Below, piece after piece: positions 10,753 to 20,811 of a stretch of 64,000 bases of DNA (position 1 is its first letter; each line of letters opens with the position of its first letter). Position numbers and translations under genes: made by a program. The notes below the pieces were generated by a model. The model was not told where the DNA came from and ran no database searches. It worked only from the letters and a program-made list of their open reading frames with translations. The stretch is from an uncultured Pseudomonadales bacterium (GTDB lineage Bacteria > Pseudomonadota > Gammaproteobacteria > Pseudomonadales > Pseudohongiellaceae). The stretch spans positions 1 to 64,000 of the forward strand of contig CASQMQ010000050.1 of the NCBI GenBank assembly GCA_949430125.1, given 5' to 3'.

Positions 10753-11412
10753 ATGTCATTACGAATCAACGACGCTGCCCCAAACTTTCGGGCACAAACT
10801 ACCCAAGGAGAAATCGACTTCTACGAATGGCTTGGGGATCAATGGGGTGTGCTGTTCTCTCATCCTAAGGATTTTACCCCAGTGTGCACTACCGAATTGG
10901 GTTATATGGCTGGACTAGAAGGTGAGTTTACCAAGCGCAATTGCAAGATCATCGGGCTGAGTGTCGATCCGGTGGATAACCATGAGGCTTGGTCTAAGGA
11001 TATAGAAGAGACCCAAGGTCATGCGGTGAACTTCCCGATGATCGGTGATAGCGATCTGAATGTGGCCAAGCTCTATAATATGTTGCCAGCTGATGAGCCG
11101 GGGGGTTCGGATGGGCGCACGGCGGCCACGAACGCGACAGTTCGCTCTGTGTTTGTTGTTGGCCCTGACAAGAGGATCAAGTTGATGTTGACCTATCCGA
11201 TGACCACGGGGAGAAACTTCGACGAGATACTGCGCGTGCTTGATTCCATGCAGTTAACCGCAAAGCATAAGGTGGCGACGCCGGTAAATTGGAAGGATGG
11301 GGATGATGTGATAATCGTTCCTTCAGTATCCGATGAGGATGCGAAGGAAATGTTTCCGGAAGGCTTTAACACTATCAAGCCTTATCTGCGTACAGTCAAA
11401 CAGCCCGACTGA
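10753..11412 (+). CDS. 1-Cys (Prx6-type) peroxiredoxin
   Basis: LFSHPKDFTPVCTTELGYMA, IGLSVDPVDNHEAWSKDIEE, MLTYPMTTGRNFDEILRVLDSMQLT. Confidence 0.93.
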   Translation: MSLRINDAAPNFRAQTTQGEIDFYEWLGDQWGVLFSHPKDFTPVCTTELGYMAGLEGEFTKRNCKIIGLSVDPVDNHEAWSKDIEETQGHAVNFPMIGDSDLNVAKLYNMLPADEPGGSDGRTAATNATVRSVFVVGPDKRIKLMLTYPMTTGRNFDEILRVLDSMQLTAKHKVATPVNWKDGDDVIIVPSVSDEDAKEMFPEGFNTIKPYLRTVKQPD

Positions 11413-11446
11413 TTTTCGAAGATAAGACTTTCGAAGCTGCTAAAGA

Positions 11447-11477
11447 AGCTGACGTGCAATACGCGTCAGCTTTTTTT
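11447..11477 (+). terminator. rho-independent terminator after the peroxiredoxin gene
   Basis: AGCTGACG (11447-11454), loop, CGTCAGCT (11464-11471), then a T tract. Confidence 0.8.
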
Positions 11478-13527
11478 ATGGCAGTTTAAAGGCGACGAGC
11501 TCAGGGCTGTACTCTCGGTCACCAATCGCGACGAGTATGTACTGCTCACCGTCATGTAAGTAGCTGATTGGAGGCCCGGATGTTCCAGCCTCTAATTCGA
11601 TTTCCCAAACAATGTCACCAGACTCTTTGTTGTAGGCTCTGAACATTGGGCCGCCGCTGTTTGTAGCAATCTCGACAGGCATGTCAACAGGGATTCGGCC
11701 GCCAGGTCGCTGGTTGGTGAGTCCCTCGCCGAGGAACAGCAAAGTTTTGGTAAGCAGTGGTGTAGGTCGCCCTGGCATCCCAAGAGGGCCTAAGTCTAAA
11801 TCCACTAGATCAGGATGATCGGTAGGCCCATTTCCATTCGGCACCATCCACACATGGTCGCCGGTATTCATATCGATAGCCGTAATGCGCCCATAGGGAG
11901 GTTTAAATAGAGGTAGTCCGCGAGGCCCCGCTATCCAGCGTCTCGAGCCTTTCACATAGCTGAGATTCGTAACTTCTGGGTCGCCAGGTAAAATGTCGGC
12001 AACGAATGGTGAGGTTATTGACGGGATGTACAAGTATCCGGTCTCTGGATCAAAGGCGGCGCCCTGAACGTCTGCTCCACCTTGCGAGCCAGGCAGCTGG
12101 ATCGTTCCCATGGTGCCATTTGGCCCATCGCTGGCGATAGAGGGTGGCGTGAAAAGAGGGCCGGTCACATAGTTGTTAAAAATCTCTAGCGCTTCTGCGC
12201 GTAGCTCCGGCGTAAAATCAATCAGGTTATCAACGGTTGCCCCCTGACGATCGAAAGGAGCAGGTCGAGTCGGGAAGGGTTGTGTGAGCGAGGTGACTTC
12301 GCCGGGCACGTCGGACTGTGGTACTTCTCGCTCTTCTATCTCCCAGATAGGCTCGCCTGTTTCACGATTGAAAACGAACGCGAAGGCCTGTTTGGTGAGC
12401 TGTGTGACCGCCTTTACTGGTTTGCCGTCTACGGTGATATCCATCAAGATTGGTGCGGCGGGCGGATCGTAGTCCCAAAGGCCATGATGAACCGTTTGGT
12501 AGTGCCAAACCCGGTCTCCGGTCTCTACATCAACTGCCACTAGAGACTGGCTAAATAGATTGTCGCCGATGCGATGGCCGCCATACATGTCATTGGTTGA
12601 TGAGGATATAGGCATATACACGAGGCCTAGCTCTGCATCTGCACTGAACAGAGCCCAGACGGGAGAGTGACCGGTGTAGGACCAGGATCGGTCCTGCCAA
12701 CTAGCCGTGCCGAACTGCCCTTCCTGGGGAATGGTGTTGTAAGTCCAGCGCAATTCGCCGGTGCGTACGTCGAAGGCATGCACATCGCCGCGGAAGGCTT
12801 CTTTGTTAGAGAATGTGTCCGACATGGATTGTCCGATGAGGACTATGTCGCGCACGACAGTCGGCACGCCACCCCAGCGAAATCGCTCGGAACCCTCTGG
12901 CATCAGCTGCAGATTGGCGCGGCCATCGACACCGAAGCCCTCTATCGGTTCACCAGTGTCAGCATTTAGGGCGTATAGATAGACACCGCGTTGCACCAGA
13001 ATACGTCGGTCGCTGCCTTCGCTCCAGTAGGCGACGCCTCTGGTATTTGCGCCAGGCAGTCCATCCACCCCGCCGTAGGGCTCTTGAACCCAGATCGTTT
13101 CGCCAGTGCCAGGATTGAATGCCTCTACTAGGCCTACACCGTTTGGCACGTAGGCGATGCCATTCTTCACTATCGGTGCAGATGTCCAGGTGGAGGTATA
13201 GCGCTGCGCTGGGTTCATGGCGGAGTAGTAGGAATCTAGTGCAGGCCTTCTCCAGACGATTTCAAGCTCTTCTACATTGCTGGCATCGATTTGATCTAGG
13301 CTGGTATATTTCGACTGGCCATTGTCGGCGGCGAAGGATCCCCATTCGCCCTCGGGAGATGGATTGGCCTGTTCTGCCCGCGGTTCCAAAGCGGCCACAG
13401 GATCGGGTGTTTCAGGGGCTGTGGGCTCGGGCTCTGGGCTGCAGCTAAGCAACAGAGCAGAAAGAGTTACTAGGCTAAGTGTGCGCAAAGACTGCGAAGG
13501 CGTTGTTATTGTTATTGGCCAGCTCAT
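11476..13527 (-). CDS. PQQ-dependent dehydrogenase (quinoprotein), lipoprotein-like N-terminus
   Basis: Repeated beta-propeller motifs (FNPGTGETIWVQEP, VDVETGDRVWHYQTVHHGLWDYDPPAAP, AIDMNTGDHVWMVPNG, YNKESGDIVWEIELEAGTSGPPISYLHDGEQYILVAIGD); start set at MSWPIT..LLLSCSPEP rather than ORF start 13647. Confidence 0.87.
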   Translation of the reverse strand: MSWPITITTPSQSLRTLSLVTLSALLLSCSPEPEPTAPETPDPVAALEPRAEQANPSPEGEWGSFAADNGQSKYTSLDQIDASNVEELEIVWRRPALDSYYSAMNPAQRYTSTWTSAPIVKNGIAYVPNGVGLVEAFNPGTGETIWVQEPYGGVDGLPGANTRGVAYWSEGSDRRILVQRGVYLYALNADTGEPIEGFGVDGRANLQLMPEGSERFRWGGVPTVVRDIVLIGQSMSDTFSNKEAFRGDVHAFDVRTGELRWTYNTIPQEGQFGTASWQDRSWSYTGHSPVWALFSADAELGLVYMPISSSTNDMYGGHRIGDNLFSQSLVAVDVETGDRVWHYQTVHHGLWDYDPPAAPILMDITVDGKPVKAVTQLTKQAFAFVFNRETGEPIWEIEEREVPQSDVPGEVTSLTQPFPTRPAPFDRQGATVDNLIDFTPELRAEALEIFNNYVTGPLFTPPSIASDGPNGTMGTIQLPGSQGGADVQGAAFDPETGYLYIPSITSPFVADILPGDPEVTNLSYVKGSRRWIAGPRGLPLFKPPYGRITAIDMNTGDHVWMVPNGNGPTDHPDLVDLDLGPLGMPGRPTPLLTKTLLFLGEGLTNQRPGGRIPVDMPVEIATNSGGPMFRAYNKESGDIVWEIELEAGTSGPPISYLHDGEQYILVAIGDREYSPELVAFKLP

Positions 13528-13779
13528 GGGAATTACCTCTTTGGGTAGTAAATTCGATCGATGTCTCGATTCTAACCAATTATTGTGCACATAAGGAAAC
13601 AATTCTCCCAGCTGTGGATGCGCGTGGCGTCTTATGCTAGAAAGCATAACAATACTGGCTTTCGTATGGCGCGAGGAAGGAAAAATGGGCGCTACGAATA
13701 GCGGGGAGAGACCCTCAGTTCAACAGCGCCCAAAGCTTAAATCTCTACAAAAAGATCAGATAGGGGGTGAAAGTCACCA

Positions 13780-14776
13780 TTGGTAGTAAATATAGATTCA
13801 CTTCTAACTCGGCGTCAGCTTCTAGCAGGCATGGCCGCCACCAGTTCTCTGCCCTTCGGTAGCCTATTAGCTGCTAGCGCTTCCAAGAAAATGCACGGTG
13901 CGCTGATGATCCTCAGCACGCCCTATACTGAATCGGGCGATGTGGACTATGAGGATCTAACCAAAGAAGTCGCCTTCTGCGATCAGTGCGGCGTTCAGGG
14001 GATTGTCTGGCCACAAAACTCTAGCGAACAACGCTATCTAACAAAGGCAGAACGAATTCGAGGGTTTGAGGTGCTTGCTGAGGCCAATCGTGGTCGTAGT
14101 ATGTCCCTAACCCTTGGCGTACAAGCCGATGACACTGCAGGCATGTTGGAGTATGCGCGCGTGGCTGAATCACTCGAGCCCGATGGCATGATTGCTATTC
14201 CACCGACCTCGGCCGATTCGCTTGCGCAGATTCGCGCCTACTATGCGGCGCTCTGCGAAATCACCTCCAGGCCTATCTTCGTGCAGACCAGTGGGGGACC
14301 GGAGATTGAGCTTACCAATCGACTTTCTCGTTCAACTTGCCCGTGACTTTCCACAGTGTGGTTATATAAAGGAAGAATATGGCGATGTGCATGCTCGCAT
14401 GCTGGCGTTGCAAGAATTCCAACCAGATCCGATTCGTAGTGTTTTCGGTGCAACTCTAGGAAGAGGGTGGCTCTATGAGATGCGCATCGGCACCGATGGG
14501 GTGATGACCGGCGGCACCATGTACGGCGATGTCTATGCACGCCTCTGGCAGCTGCATCTCGAAGGCCGTCATATTGAGCTCCGCGAATGTTACAGTAAGC
14601 TATTGTTGATTCAGAATCTCGATACTTTGATTCCAGGTGTGAGGCTGTATGTGCTGCGCAAGCGCGGTGTATTCAAGACCACGAACTCTCGCCGCGGGGA
14701 ATACAGTTTCTCTGAGCAGCAGATCGCGGAAATCGAGTATCGACTCGAGGCGCTTAAGCCATACATGAGCGTATAG
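13780..14776 (+). pseudogene. DapA-like (dihydrodipicolinate synthase family) protein with Tat signal, one frame break near 14300-14330
   Basis: LLTRRQLLAGMAATSS Tat signal; GALMILSTPYTESGDVDYEDLTKEVAFCDQCGVQGIVWPQNSSE; continues in frame 2 as LPIDFLVQLARDFPQCGYIKEEYGD. Confidence 0.72.
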
Positions 14777-14856
14777 CCGATTTCGCTCGTAGAACCTGTC
14801 AATTATTTGGTAAATCAAGAGTCTTTTCCGAATTACAGCTTTTTATCACATCTTCA

Positions 14857-15559
14857 GTGATCTACCCCTATAGCCAATACGTAGTAGGTTCTATGCGTAG
14901 AAATTATGTTAAACAAGATGTTGGTAACAATGAGGTGGCTCTAGCTGTTAGACTTGCCTCAATGAATACCTCCACACCAAACCCAGACGCCGAAGATTCG
15001 GATGTATCTGATGAAGCCCTGCTTACTGCAGTTGGGAATTGTCAGAATGTCGACGCGTTCAATCAATTGTTCAAGCGATTCGCGAAGAAGATTTTCGCAT
15101 TGGGTATGAAAATCACACGTAACGAACAGCTGGCCAACGACCTCATCCAAGAATCCATGTTGAACGTCTGGCAGAAAGCGCCGCTTTATGACCTGGATAA
15201 GGGCTCGGCAAAGGGCTGGATATTTACGCTCAGTCGCAACCGCTGTTTCGATATGTTGCGCAAGCAGAAACGTCAACCCAACTGTATTAGCGCCGACGAT
15301 ATTTGGCCGCTCGAGTCTAGTCGCTGAACCCACTATGGTTCACGAAGACATAGGTGGGCAGCAAGTTGAACTCAGTCTGATCGAGGGCTATTTCGATCAG
15401 CTTTCTGACCCGCAGCGTGCAGTGGTTGAGCAAATATACATTAAGGATCGGACCCATGAAGAAGCGGCTGCGCATCTGCAGATTCCTTTGGGAACTCTGA
15501 AATCGCGTTTGCGTCTGGGTGTGGCGAAGCTCCGAAATTTGATTGGGGTCAACGAGTGA
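14857..15559 (+). pseudogene. ECF sigma-70 factor, one frame break near 15310
   Basis: Sigma2 FNQLFKRFAKKIFALGMKITRNEQLANDLIQESMLNVWQKAPLYDLDKGSAKGWIFTLSRNRCFDMLRK in frame 1; sigma4 LSDPQRAVVEQIYIKDRTHEEAAAHLQIPLGTLKSRLRLGVAKLRNL in frame 2; start may be ATG 14962. Confidence 0.85.
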
Positions 15560-15632
15560 GCGAATCCTCGTAGTGCCTATATGGCAGCATGCGCTGCTGA
15601 GTTGATGAAAAAATTAGAGAAAGAGGAAAACG

Positions 15633-16340
15633 ATGAATACCGAAGTAAAACTGCACCCATCCACCGAGTTACTAAATCAGTTTGTTCAAGGCGAACTAGT
15701 TACAGGAAAGAGCGTAGTCGTATCAGCTCATATGGAACTGTGTGAATCATGCAGCGCTAAAGCCAAAGAGCTGCAAGCTCTCGCGGTATCCTCTTGGGTT
15801 GATCCTGGCAGTGCGTTGCAATCTGATCAATCTAGCGAAGCTGACTACTCAAATATGGTGGCGGGCATCGTGAAGTCGCCGCAGATAAAGTCTGAGCAGA
15901 TTGAGGCGCTGGTTGAGGTAGACATCGATATACTGAATCACAGCATCAAGCTTCCTAAGGTTCTAGCGAAGGCAGCATCGCAGGGACTGAAATGGAAGAA
16001 GGTGGCGGGCGGTATTAGCGAGGCACAATTATTTCTCGACAATGAGACTCTGTGTGAATTTATCTACATGGCCCCCGGGTGTCAGGTTCCTGTGCATACC
16101 CATCAGGGCAGTGAATCAACTCTGGTTTTGGATGGCAGTTTTGAGGATGAGTTAGGTGAGTACAAGACTTCGGACTTCATCATTCGAGACGCGCAGCATA
16201 ATCATCAGCCGCGCTCTGAAGAAGGTTGTCTCTGTTTTGCTGTACTGGATAGTCCATTGAGGTTCACCGAAGGCTTCGCCAAGTTAATGAATCCTGTTAA
16301 TCGCTACAAGTTCAAGAAGGCTACCTCTAGGGTAGCCTAG
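15633..16340 (+). CDS. ChrR-type anti-sigma factor (zinc anti-sigma plus cupin)
   Basis: HMELCESC (HxxxCxxC) zinc motif; C-terminal cupin YMAPGCQVPVHTHQGSESTLVLDGSFEDELGEYKTSDFI; directly follows the ECF sigma gene. Confidence 0.85.
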   Translation: MNTEVKLHPSTELLNQFVQGELVTGKSVVVSAHMELCESCSAKAKELQALAVSSWVDPGSALQSDQSSEADYSNMVAGIVKSPQIKSEQIEALVEVDIDILNHSIKLPKVLAKAASQGLKWKKVAGGISEAQLFLDNETLCEFIYMAPGCQVPVHTHQGSESTLVLDGSFEDELGEYKTSDFIIRDAQHNHQPRSEEGCLCFAVLDSPLRFTEGFAKLMNPVNRYKFKKATSRVA

Positions 16341-16355
16341 TACTGCTTCCTTTTA

Positions 16356-16395
16356 CGTTGCGCATCGATATTCATAGCGATAGAGGTGCGCAACG
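16356..16395. repeat. inverted repeat between convergent chrR-like and lipoprotein genes
   Basis: CGTTGCGC (16356-16363) and GCGCAACG (16388-16395); no clear U tract. Confidence 0.55.
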
Positions 16396-16409
16396 CCTGC
16401 CTGTATTAG

Positions 16410-16634
16410 TTAGCATATTACCTTTTGGTACTGAGCCTTACAGCTGGCCTGCTGTGTAATGGGGATCTCCTCGCAGGCGCGTAGGCCATTCTGCTGAATC
16501 AATTGATGCAAGGACTTATCGCAGCACCCATTTAAACTGAGGGCTAGAAAGCCAAGCGACAGGGTTGCCAGGAGATTTGTTCTTGCGAAGCTAGCACTGA
16601 CAGTCGATTCTAGCGCTAACCTGCGAAATATCAC
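16410..16634 (-). CDS. small putative lipoprotein
   Basis: LATLSLGFLALSLNGCCDKSLHQLIQQNGLRACEEIPITQQASCKAQYQKV; lipobox-like LNGC. Confidence 0.45.
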   Translation of the reverse strand: MIFRRLALESTVSASFARTNLLATLSLGFLALSLNGCCDKSLHQLIQQNGLRACEEIPITQQASCKAQYQKVIC

Positions 16635-17192
16635 GAGATTCCCTAGTCGAACTAGCTAAAGCGCCCATAGTTTGAGCTCTAACCATCGCCTTTAAACCCA
16701 AGGAAATCTCCCATAAGCCCCTATTCATGGGAAATTATTAGTAACCGAAAAGTGAAGAGTCAAAAAGAGGCAGAAAGTTCCCAAGGTTTAGCAAATTGTT
16801 ACAGTTGTGACTAGTTCTTGCTGCAAAACACGTGTACACTCCCGCCCGCTAGAACGGTCACCGACCGAGCGCTCGGATGAAGCAGCGAAATTCATAAGAT
16901 ATGAATTGTTTAATCAAAAATAGAAAATCAGGGCAAGGAATTTCACGATTTTGTCTGAGTTTTCATTATACAAGGCACCATGTCGGCACGCAGCATTGGC
17001 CCGACTAAGAATCGAAGCGGTCGATTGGGAATAAAACTTGGTCTGGAGTGTTGTACAGATCTGGCAACGTACTTGGGTTGAGCACCGTATTTCGAGTTAT
17101 AAGCCCGGTAGTAAGCACGAGATTAGATCAGACTCGACACTGAGTGGATCTATAATGAACGCAAAACATTCAAGAATAGGATACTTACGTCT

Positions 17193-20123
17193 ATGCAAAA
17201 AATTTATAGCCTTCGAAACGCCGTTGCACTGGCGGTAGCGATGACTGCTGGCGCTTACGCGCCTACCGTCGCGGCCCAGTCTGACGAAACGATCGACTCA
17301 ATCACCATCACCGGCTCGCGTATTACTAACCCTAACCTAACCCAGTCGAGTCCGGTTGCATCTGTTGACGCCGCCACTATTGAGCTGCGCCAGGTAAACG
17401 TTGTCGAGGAATTTCTGCGGGAAATCCCAGGTGTGGTTCCTAGCGTCGGTGCCCAAGTGAACAACGGTAACGGCGGTTCTACTTTCGTTAACCTACGTGG
17501 TCTCGGCAGCAACCGTAACATCACATTGATGAACGGTACACGAGTTGTGCCGGCCGGCCTTCAAGGACGTACTAACCTTGACATCATCCCTGTCGCCCTG
17601 CTTGAGCGTGTTGACGTGCTAACCGGCGGTGCTGGTTCTGCGTACGGTGCTGACGCCATTTCTGGTGTGATCAACTTTCGCACTAAAACAGACTTTGAAG
17701 GCTTAGACTTCCGTATTTCTCAAAGCGATTCTTTCGAAGGCGGCGGTGAATCGGAGCGTTACGACTTGACTCTTGGTGGTAACTTCGCCGACAACCGTGG
17801 TAACGCAGTTGTTAGCATCGGCTACACTGATCGTAAGCCACTGTTACAAGGCGAGCGTGATTTTAGTGAATTTAACATCTCTTCATTCAGCGGTAACGCT
17901 GGTGGTTCCTCTACAACAGTGCCAACCCGCTTCGTTATCCCGGGTGCTGAGGTCGCTGACATAGCAAGTGTCGTTCCTGGTTACACCGGGGGCTTCCTGC
18001 AAGCATCTGGAGACGGTTCAGAGCTGCTGCCTTTTTATCAGACATTCAACTACAACCCGCTCAACCTGTTTCAGGTCCCTCTAGAGCAGTTCCGCACTTT
18101 CGGCAGTGCGAACTACCAGATTACCGACAAAATTGAGTGGTACTCTGAGATGATGTTTGCCCAGAGCACTAATACAACTAATTTGGCGCCATCAGGTAGC
18201 TTCGGTTTCTCTGCATTGACCCCGCTATCTAATCCTTTTATTCCAACTACGGTTCTCGGCCAACTCTGCGGCTCGCTGCAAATTGGCGACGCTGCATGTA
18301 CGGCTGCGGCTGGTGCAACTAGCCAGACTGACCCTGCTTACCAAGAAGTGAATATTGGCTACGCACGTCGTTTCGTCGAGCTCGGTCCTCGTACCAATGA
18401 ACGTTCGACTCGCATGTGGCAGTTCAAGACTGGCGCTCGCGGAGATATCACTGACGATTTGTCGTGGGATATATTTTACGCTAAAGGCGAATCTGATCTG
18501 CGCCAGCAACAAGGTGGAAACGGTACACGTACTCGTCTGACCCAGTCTATTCAGTCCACTAGCACTACTGAGTGTCTTGATTCATCTAGCGGTTGTGTTC
18601 CTATCAACCTCTGGGGCCCTCTGGGCAGCATTACTCCTGAAGTCGGTGCGTTCCTTGACGTAGGTAACGGTGGTCGTGTATTCAGCGAGCTAGATCAGCT
18701 TCAGGCTTTCGTAAGCGGTGACCTGCCATATTCCTTACCTACTGTTGATGCGCCTATCTCTGGTGTATTCGGCTATGAGTACCGTGAATACGCGGCTGGC
18801 TTGACCAACGACTTGCTAACGCAAACTCCTGGTGAAGTACTGGGTAACGGCGCTGCTGCACCTAACCGCTTCGGTACCTACGACGTTGCCGAATTCTTTT
18901 TCGAAGCCAACATTCCTGTATTGCAGGGTGTAGCAATGGCTGAAGAATTAACGCTACAGCTTGGCTTCCGTACTTCTGATTACTCTACAACGGGTACTGA
19001 AGATACTTGGAAGATCGGTGGTACTTGGTCGCCAATTGAAGGTCTCCAGTTCCGTGGTAACTTACAGAAGGTAACTCGCGCACCAAACATCTCTGAGCTG
19101 TTTAACCCACAAGTGACTGGTCTGGATAACTTCTCTATTGATCCGTGTTCTGGTGCCGCTCCAACTAATAACGCTGACTTAGCTGCTATTTGTCTGGCTC
19201 AGGGTGCGCCGAGTAACACTATCGGCAATATCGTAGTTGACCCAGCGGGTCAGGTTAACGTCACTTCTGGTGGTAACCCGAACCTAGCCGCTGAGGAAGC
19301 AGAGACTTGGACAATCGGTGCGATTTTCCAGCCAGAAGCAATTCCTGGCCTAGCATTGACCTTGGATTACTACAGCATCACGGTTGAAGACGCGATTACT
19401 ACCCCAACGAGTGATGATCTGTTCTCGGCTTGCTTTGGACCTAATTTTTCTACGGGTGCACTAGCTATCTCGGGATCTACTGCTGGGTCTGCGGCATGTA
19501 CTGGAATCGGTCGTAACCCTGAAACAGGTAACCTGTTCGGTAATGTTGCGACTACCTTCGGTCTCCCACAAGTTCTGACTAACCAAGGCACGCTGGAAAC
19601 AACTGGTGTCGACGCTACTGCTAACTACAGCTATGACATCGACGGTATTGGTACGCTTAACTACAACGGTGGCCTTAACTGGACTGATGAGTCTCTGTTT
19701 CAGTCTAGCCCCAATGGCCTCAATCGTGAATGTACTGGCTTTTATAGTGGTAACTGCGGGTCCATCCAGCCTGAGTTCATGGCGACTTCGCGTTTGACTC
19801 TGCAGAGCAATGTGTTCGATCGCAATGTTGACGTTTCACTGCTGTGGAGATACCTAGCCGAGATGGAAGTTGAACCCGGTACTGGCACTTTCCAGCCTCA
19901 GTTCAGTTCAATAGATGCAGCGAACTACTTTGACCTGACTGTCCGTGGCGACATCACTGACGAGTTTCAGTTCACTATGGGCATATTGAATATTGGTGAC
20001 CGTCAGCCTGATGAAGTAGGTTCCAATATTGGCGCAACTGGCTACAATAGTGGCAACATTTATCCGTCTACCTACGATCCATTTGGTCGTCGCTACTCGA
20101 TAACATTGCGCTACAGCTTGTAA
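17193..20123 (+). CDS. TonB-dependent receptor
   Basis: 976 aa; signal peptide, plug SITITGSRITNPNLTQSSPVASVDAATIELRQVNVVEEFLREIPGV, GGAGSAYGADAISGVINFRTK, C-terminal YDPFGRRYSITLRYSL. Confidence 0.95.
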   Translation: MQKIYSLRNAVALAVAMTAGAYAPTVAAQSDETIDSITITGSRITNPNLTQSSPVASVDAATIELRQVNVVEEFLREIPGVVPSVGAQVNNGNGGSTFVNLRGLGSNRNITLMNGTRVVPAGLQGRTNLDIIPVALLERVDVLTGGAGSAYGADAISGVINFRTKTDFEGLDFRISQSDSFEGGGESERYDLTLGGNFADNRGNAVVSIGYTDRKPLLQGERDFSEFNISSFSGNAGGSSTTVPTRFVIPGAEVADIASVVPGYTGGFLQASGDGSELLPFYQTFNYNPLNLFQVPLEQFRTFGSANYQITDKIEWYSEMMFAQSTNTTNLAPSGSFGFSALTPLSNPFIPTTVLGQLCGSLQIGDAACTAAAGATSQTDPAYQEVNIGYARRFVELGPRTNERSTRMWQFKTGARGDITDDLSWDIFYAKGESDLRQQQGGNGTRTRLTQSIQSTSTTECLDSSSGCVPINLWGPLGSITPEVGAFLDVGNGGRVFSELDQLQAFVSGDLPYSLPTVDAPISGVFGYEYREYAAGLTNDLLTQTPGEVLGNGAAAPNRFGTYDVAEFFFEANIPVLQGVAMAEELTLQLGFRTSDYSTTGTEDTWKIGGTWSPIEGLQFRGNLQKVTRAPNISELFNPQVTGLDNFSIDPCSGAAPTNNADLAAICLAQGAPSNTIGNIVVDPAGQVNVTSGGNPNLAAEEAETWTIGAIFQPEAIPGLALTLDYYSITVEDAITTPTSDDLFSACFGPNFSTGALAISGSTAGSAACTGIGRNPETGNLFGNVATTFGLPQVLTNQGTLETTGVDATANYSYDIDGIGTLNYNGGLNWTDESLFQSSPNGLNRECTGFYSGNCGSIQPEFMATSRLTLQSNVFDRNVDVSLLWRYLAEMEVEPGTGTFQPQFSSIDAANYFDLTVRGDITDEFQFTMGILNIGDRQPDEVGSNIGATGYNSGNIYPSTYDPFGRRYSITLRYSL

Positions 20124-20160
20124 AATAATCTGGCTGGATCTAATCCAGCTGGAAATTCAA

Positions 20161-20190
20161 AAAAAGGCGAACTTCGGTTCGCCTTTTTTT
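20161..20190 (+). terminator. rho-independent terminator after the TonB-dependent receptor
   Basis: AGGCGAAC-TTCG-GTTCGCCT flanked by A and T tracts (UUCG tetraloop). Confidence 0.92.
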
Positions 20191-20405
20191 GTTTCCGCTA
20201 AAAGTATTTTCTGTAAGCCGCCGCTCGCGCTGCCTACATGCTTCTCAGAAACCGCAAGCGTGAACCAGCACAGTTCGGTCTCAATTCAGCGGTGGAAAAA
20301 TCATCTCACATCTTGAGTAACCTTTTCCCATTGGCGTCGTTTTAATAAATAAGAGTGCACACCTGACCTTATTTCACCAAACAACAAATTTTTGGAGAAA
20401 GTAGT

Positions 20406-20690
20406 ATGAAGAGGCAAATAGTTTCAATCGCAGTTGCATTCACCGTTCCCGTATTGGCGAGCGCTCATGTGGAAATTGGAAAAGTGGAAGAGAACAAAGT
20501 GGTATTCAGTTATAACCTACAGGAAGCGGCCACTGCTGCCGGTCGTGTCGAGCTTGAACGTCAGAATCGACACGCGGCATCCGAAGCCTGTGGTCCCCAA
20601 CGGTTAGGTAAGGCGTGCTCGCTTGCAGAATTTGTTGTCAATCGCGCCTGCTTCGAAGAGACGTTAACAAAGGCGATATTAAAGGCTTAG
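20406..20690 (+). CDS. UrcA family protein
   Basis: Signal peptide, then VVFSYNLQEAATAAGRVELERQNRHAASEACG...C..ETLTKAILKA, typical UrcA pattern. Confidence 0.75.
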   Translation: MKRQIVSIAVAFTVPVLASAHVEIGKVEENKVVFSYNLQEAATAAGRVELERQNRHAASEACGPQRLGKACSLAEFVVNRACFEETLTKAILKA

Positions 20691-20701
20691 GCGTTGTTAG
20701 G

Positions 20702-20740
20702 GGGTAGTAGGAATTTATTTTTAATCCCTACTACCCTTTC
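20702..20740 (+). terminator. probable terminator after the UrcA gene
   Basis: GGGTAGTAGG (20702-20711) and CCTACTACCC (20727-20736) followed by TTTC. Confidence 0.65.
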
Positions 20741-20811
20741 AATACTGCTAGTAACGTAGGTTCTTGAAAAATTTAGAAGTTTTTAAAATAGTAAGCTAAC
20801 GTTAAAATATT

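Noticed and set aside
14858-14884. TGATCT...TACGTA as an ECF autoregulated promoter upstream of the sigma gene
   Set aside because: The spacing (about 14 nt) does not suit a typical ECF promoter and I cannot test it against other regulon members.
14857-15559. Programmed ribosomal frameshifting as an explanation for the split sigma factor and similar genes
   Set aside because: No consistent slippery heptamer with a downstream structure was seen, and the breaks occur in many unrelated genes, so consensus indels are more likely.
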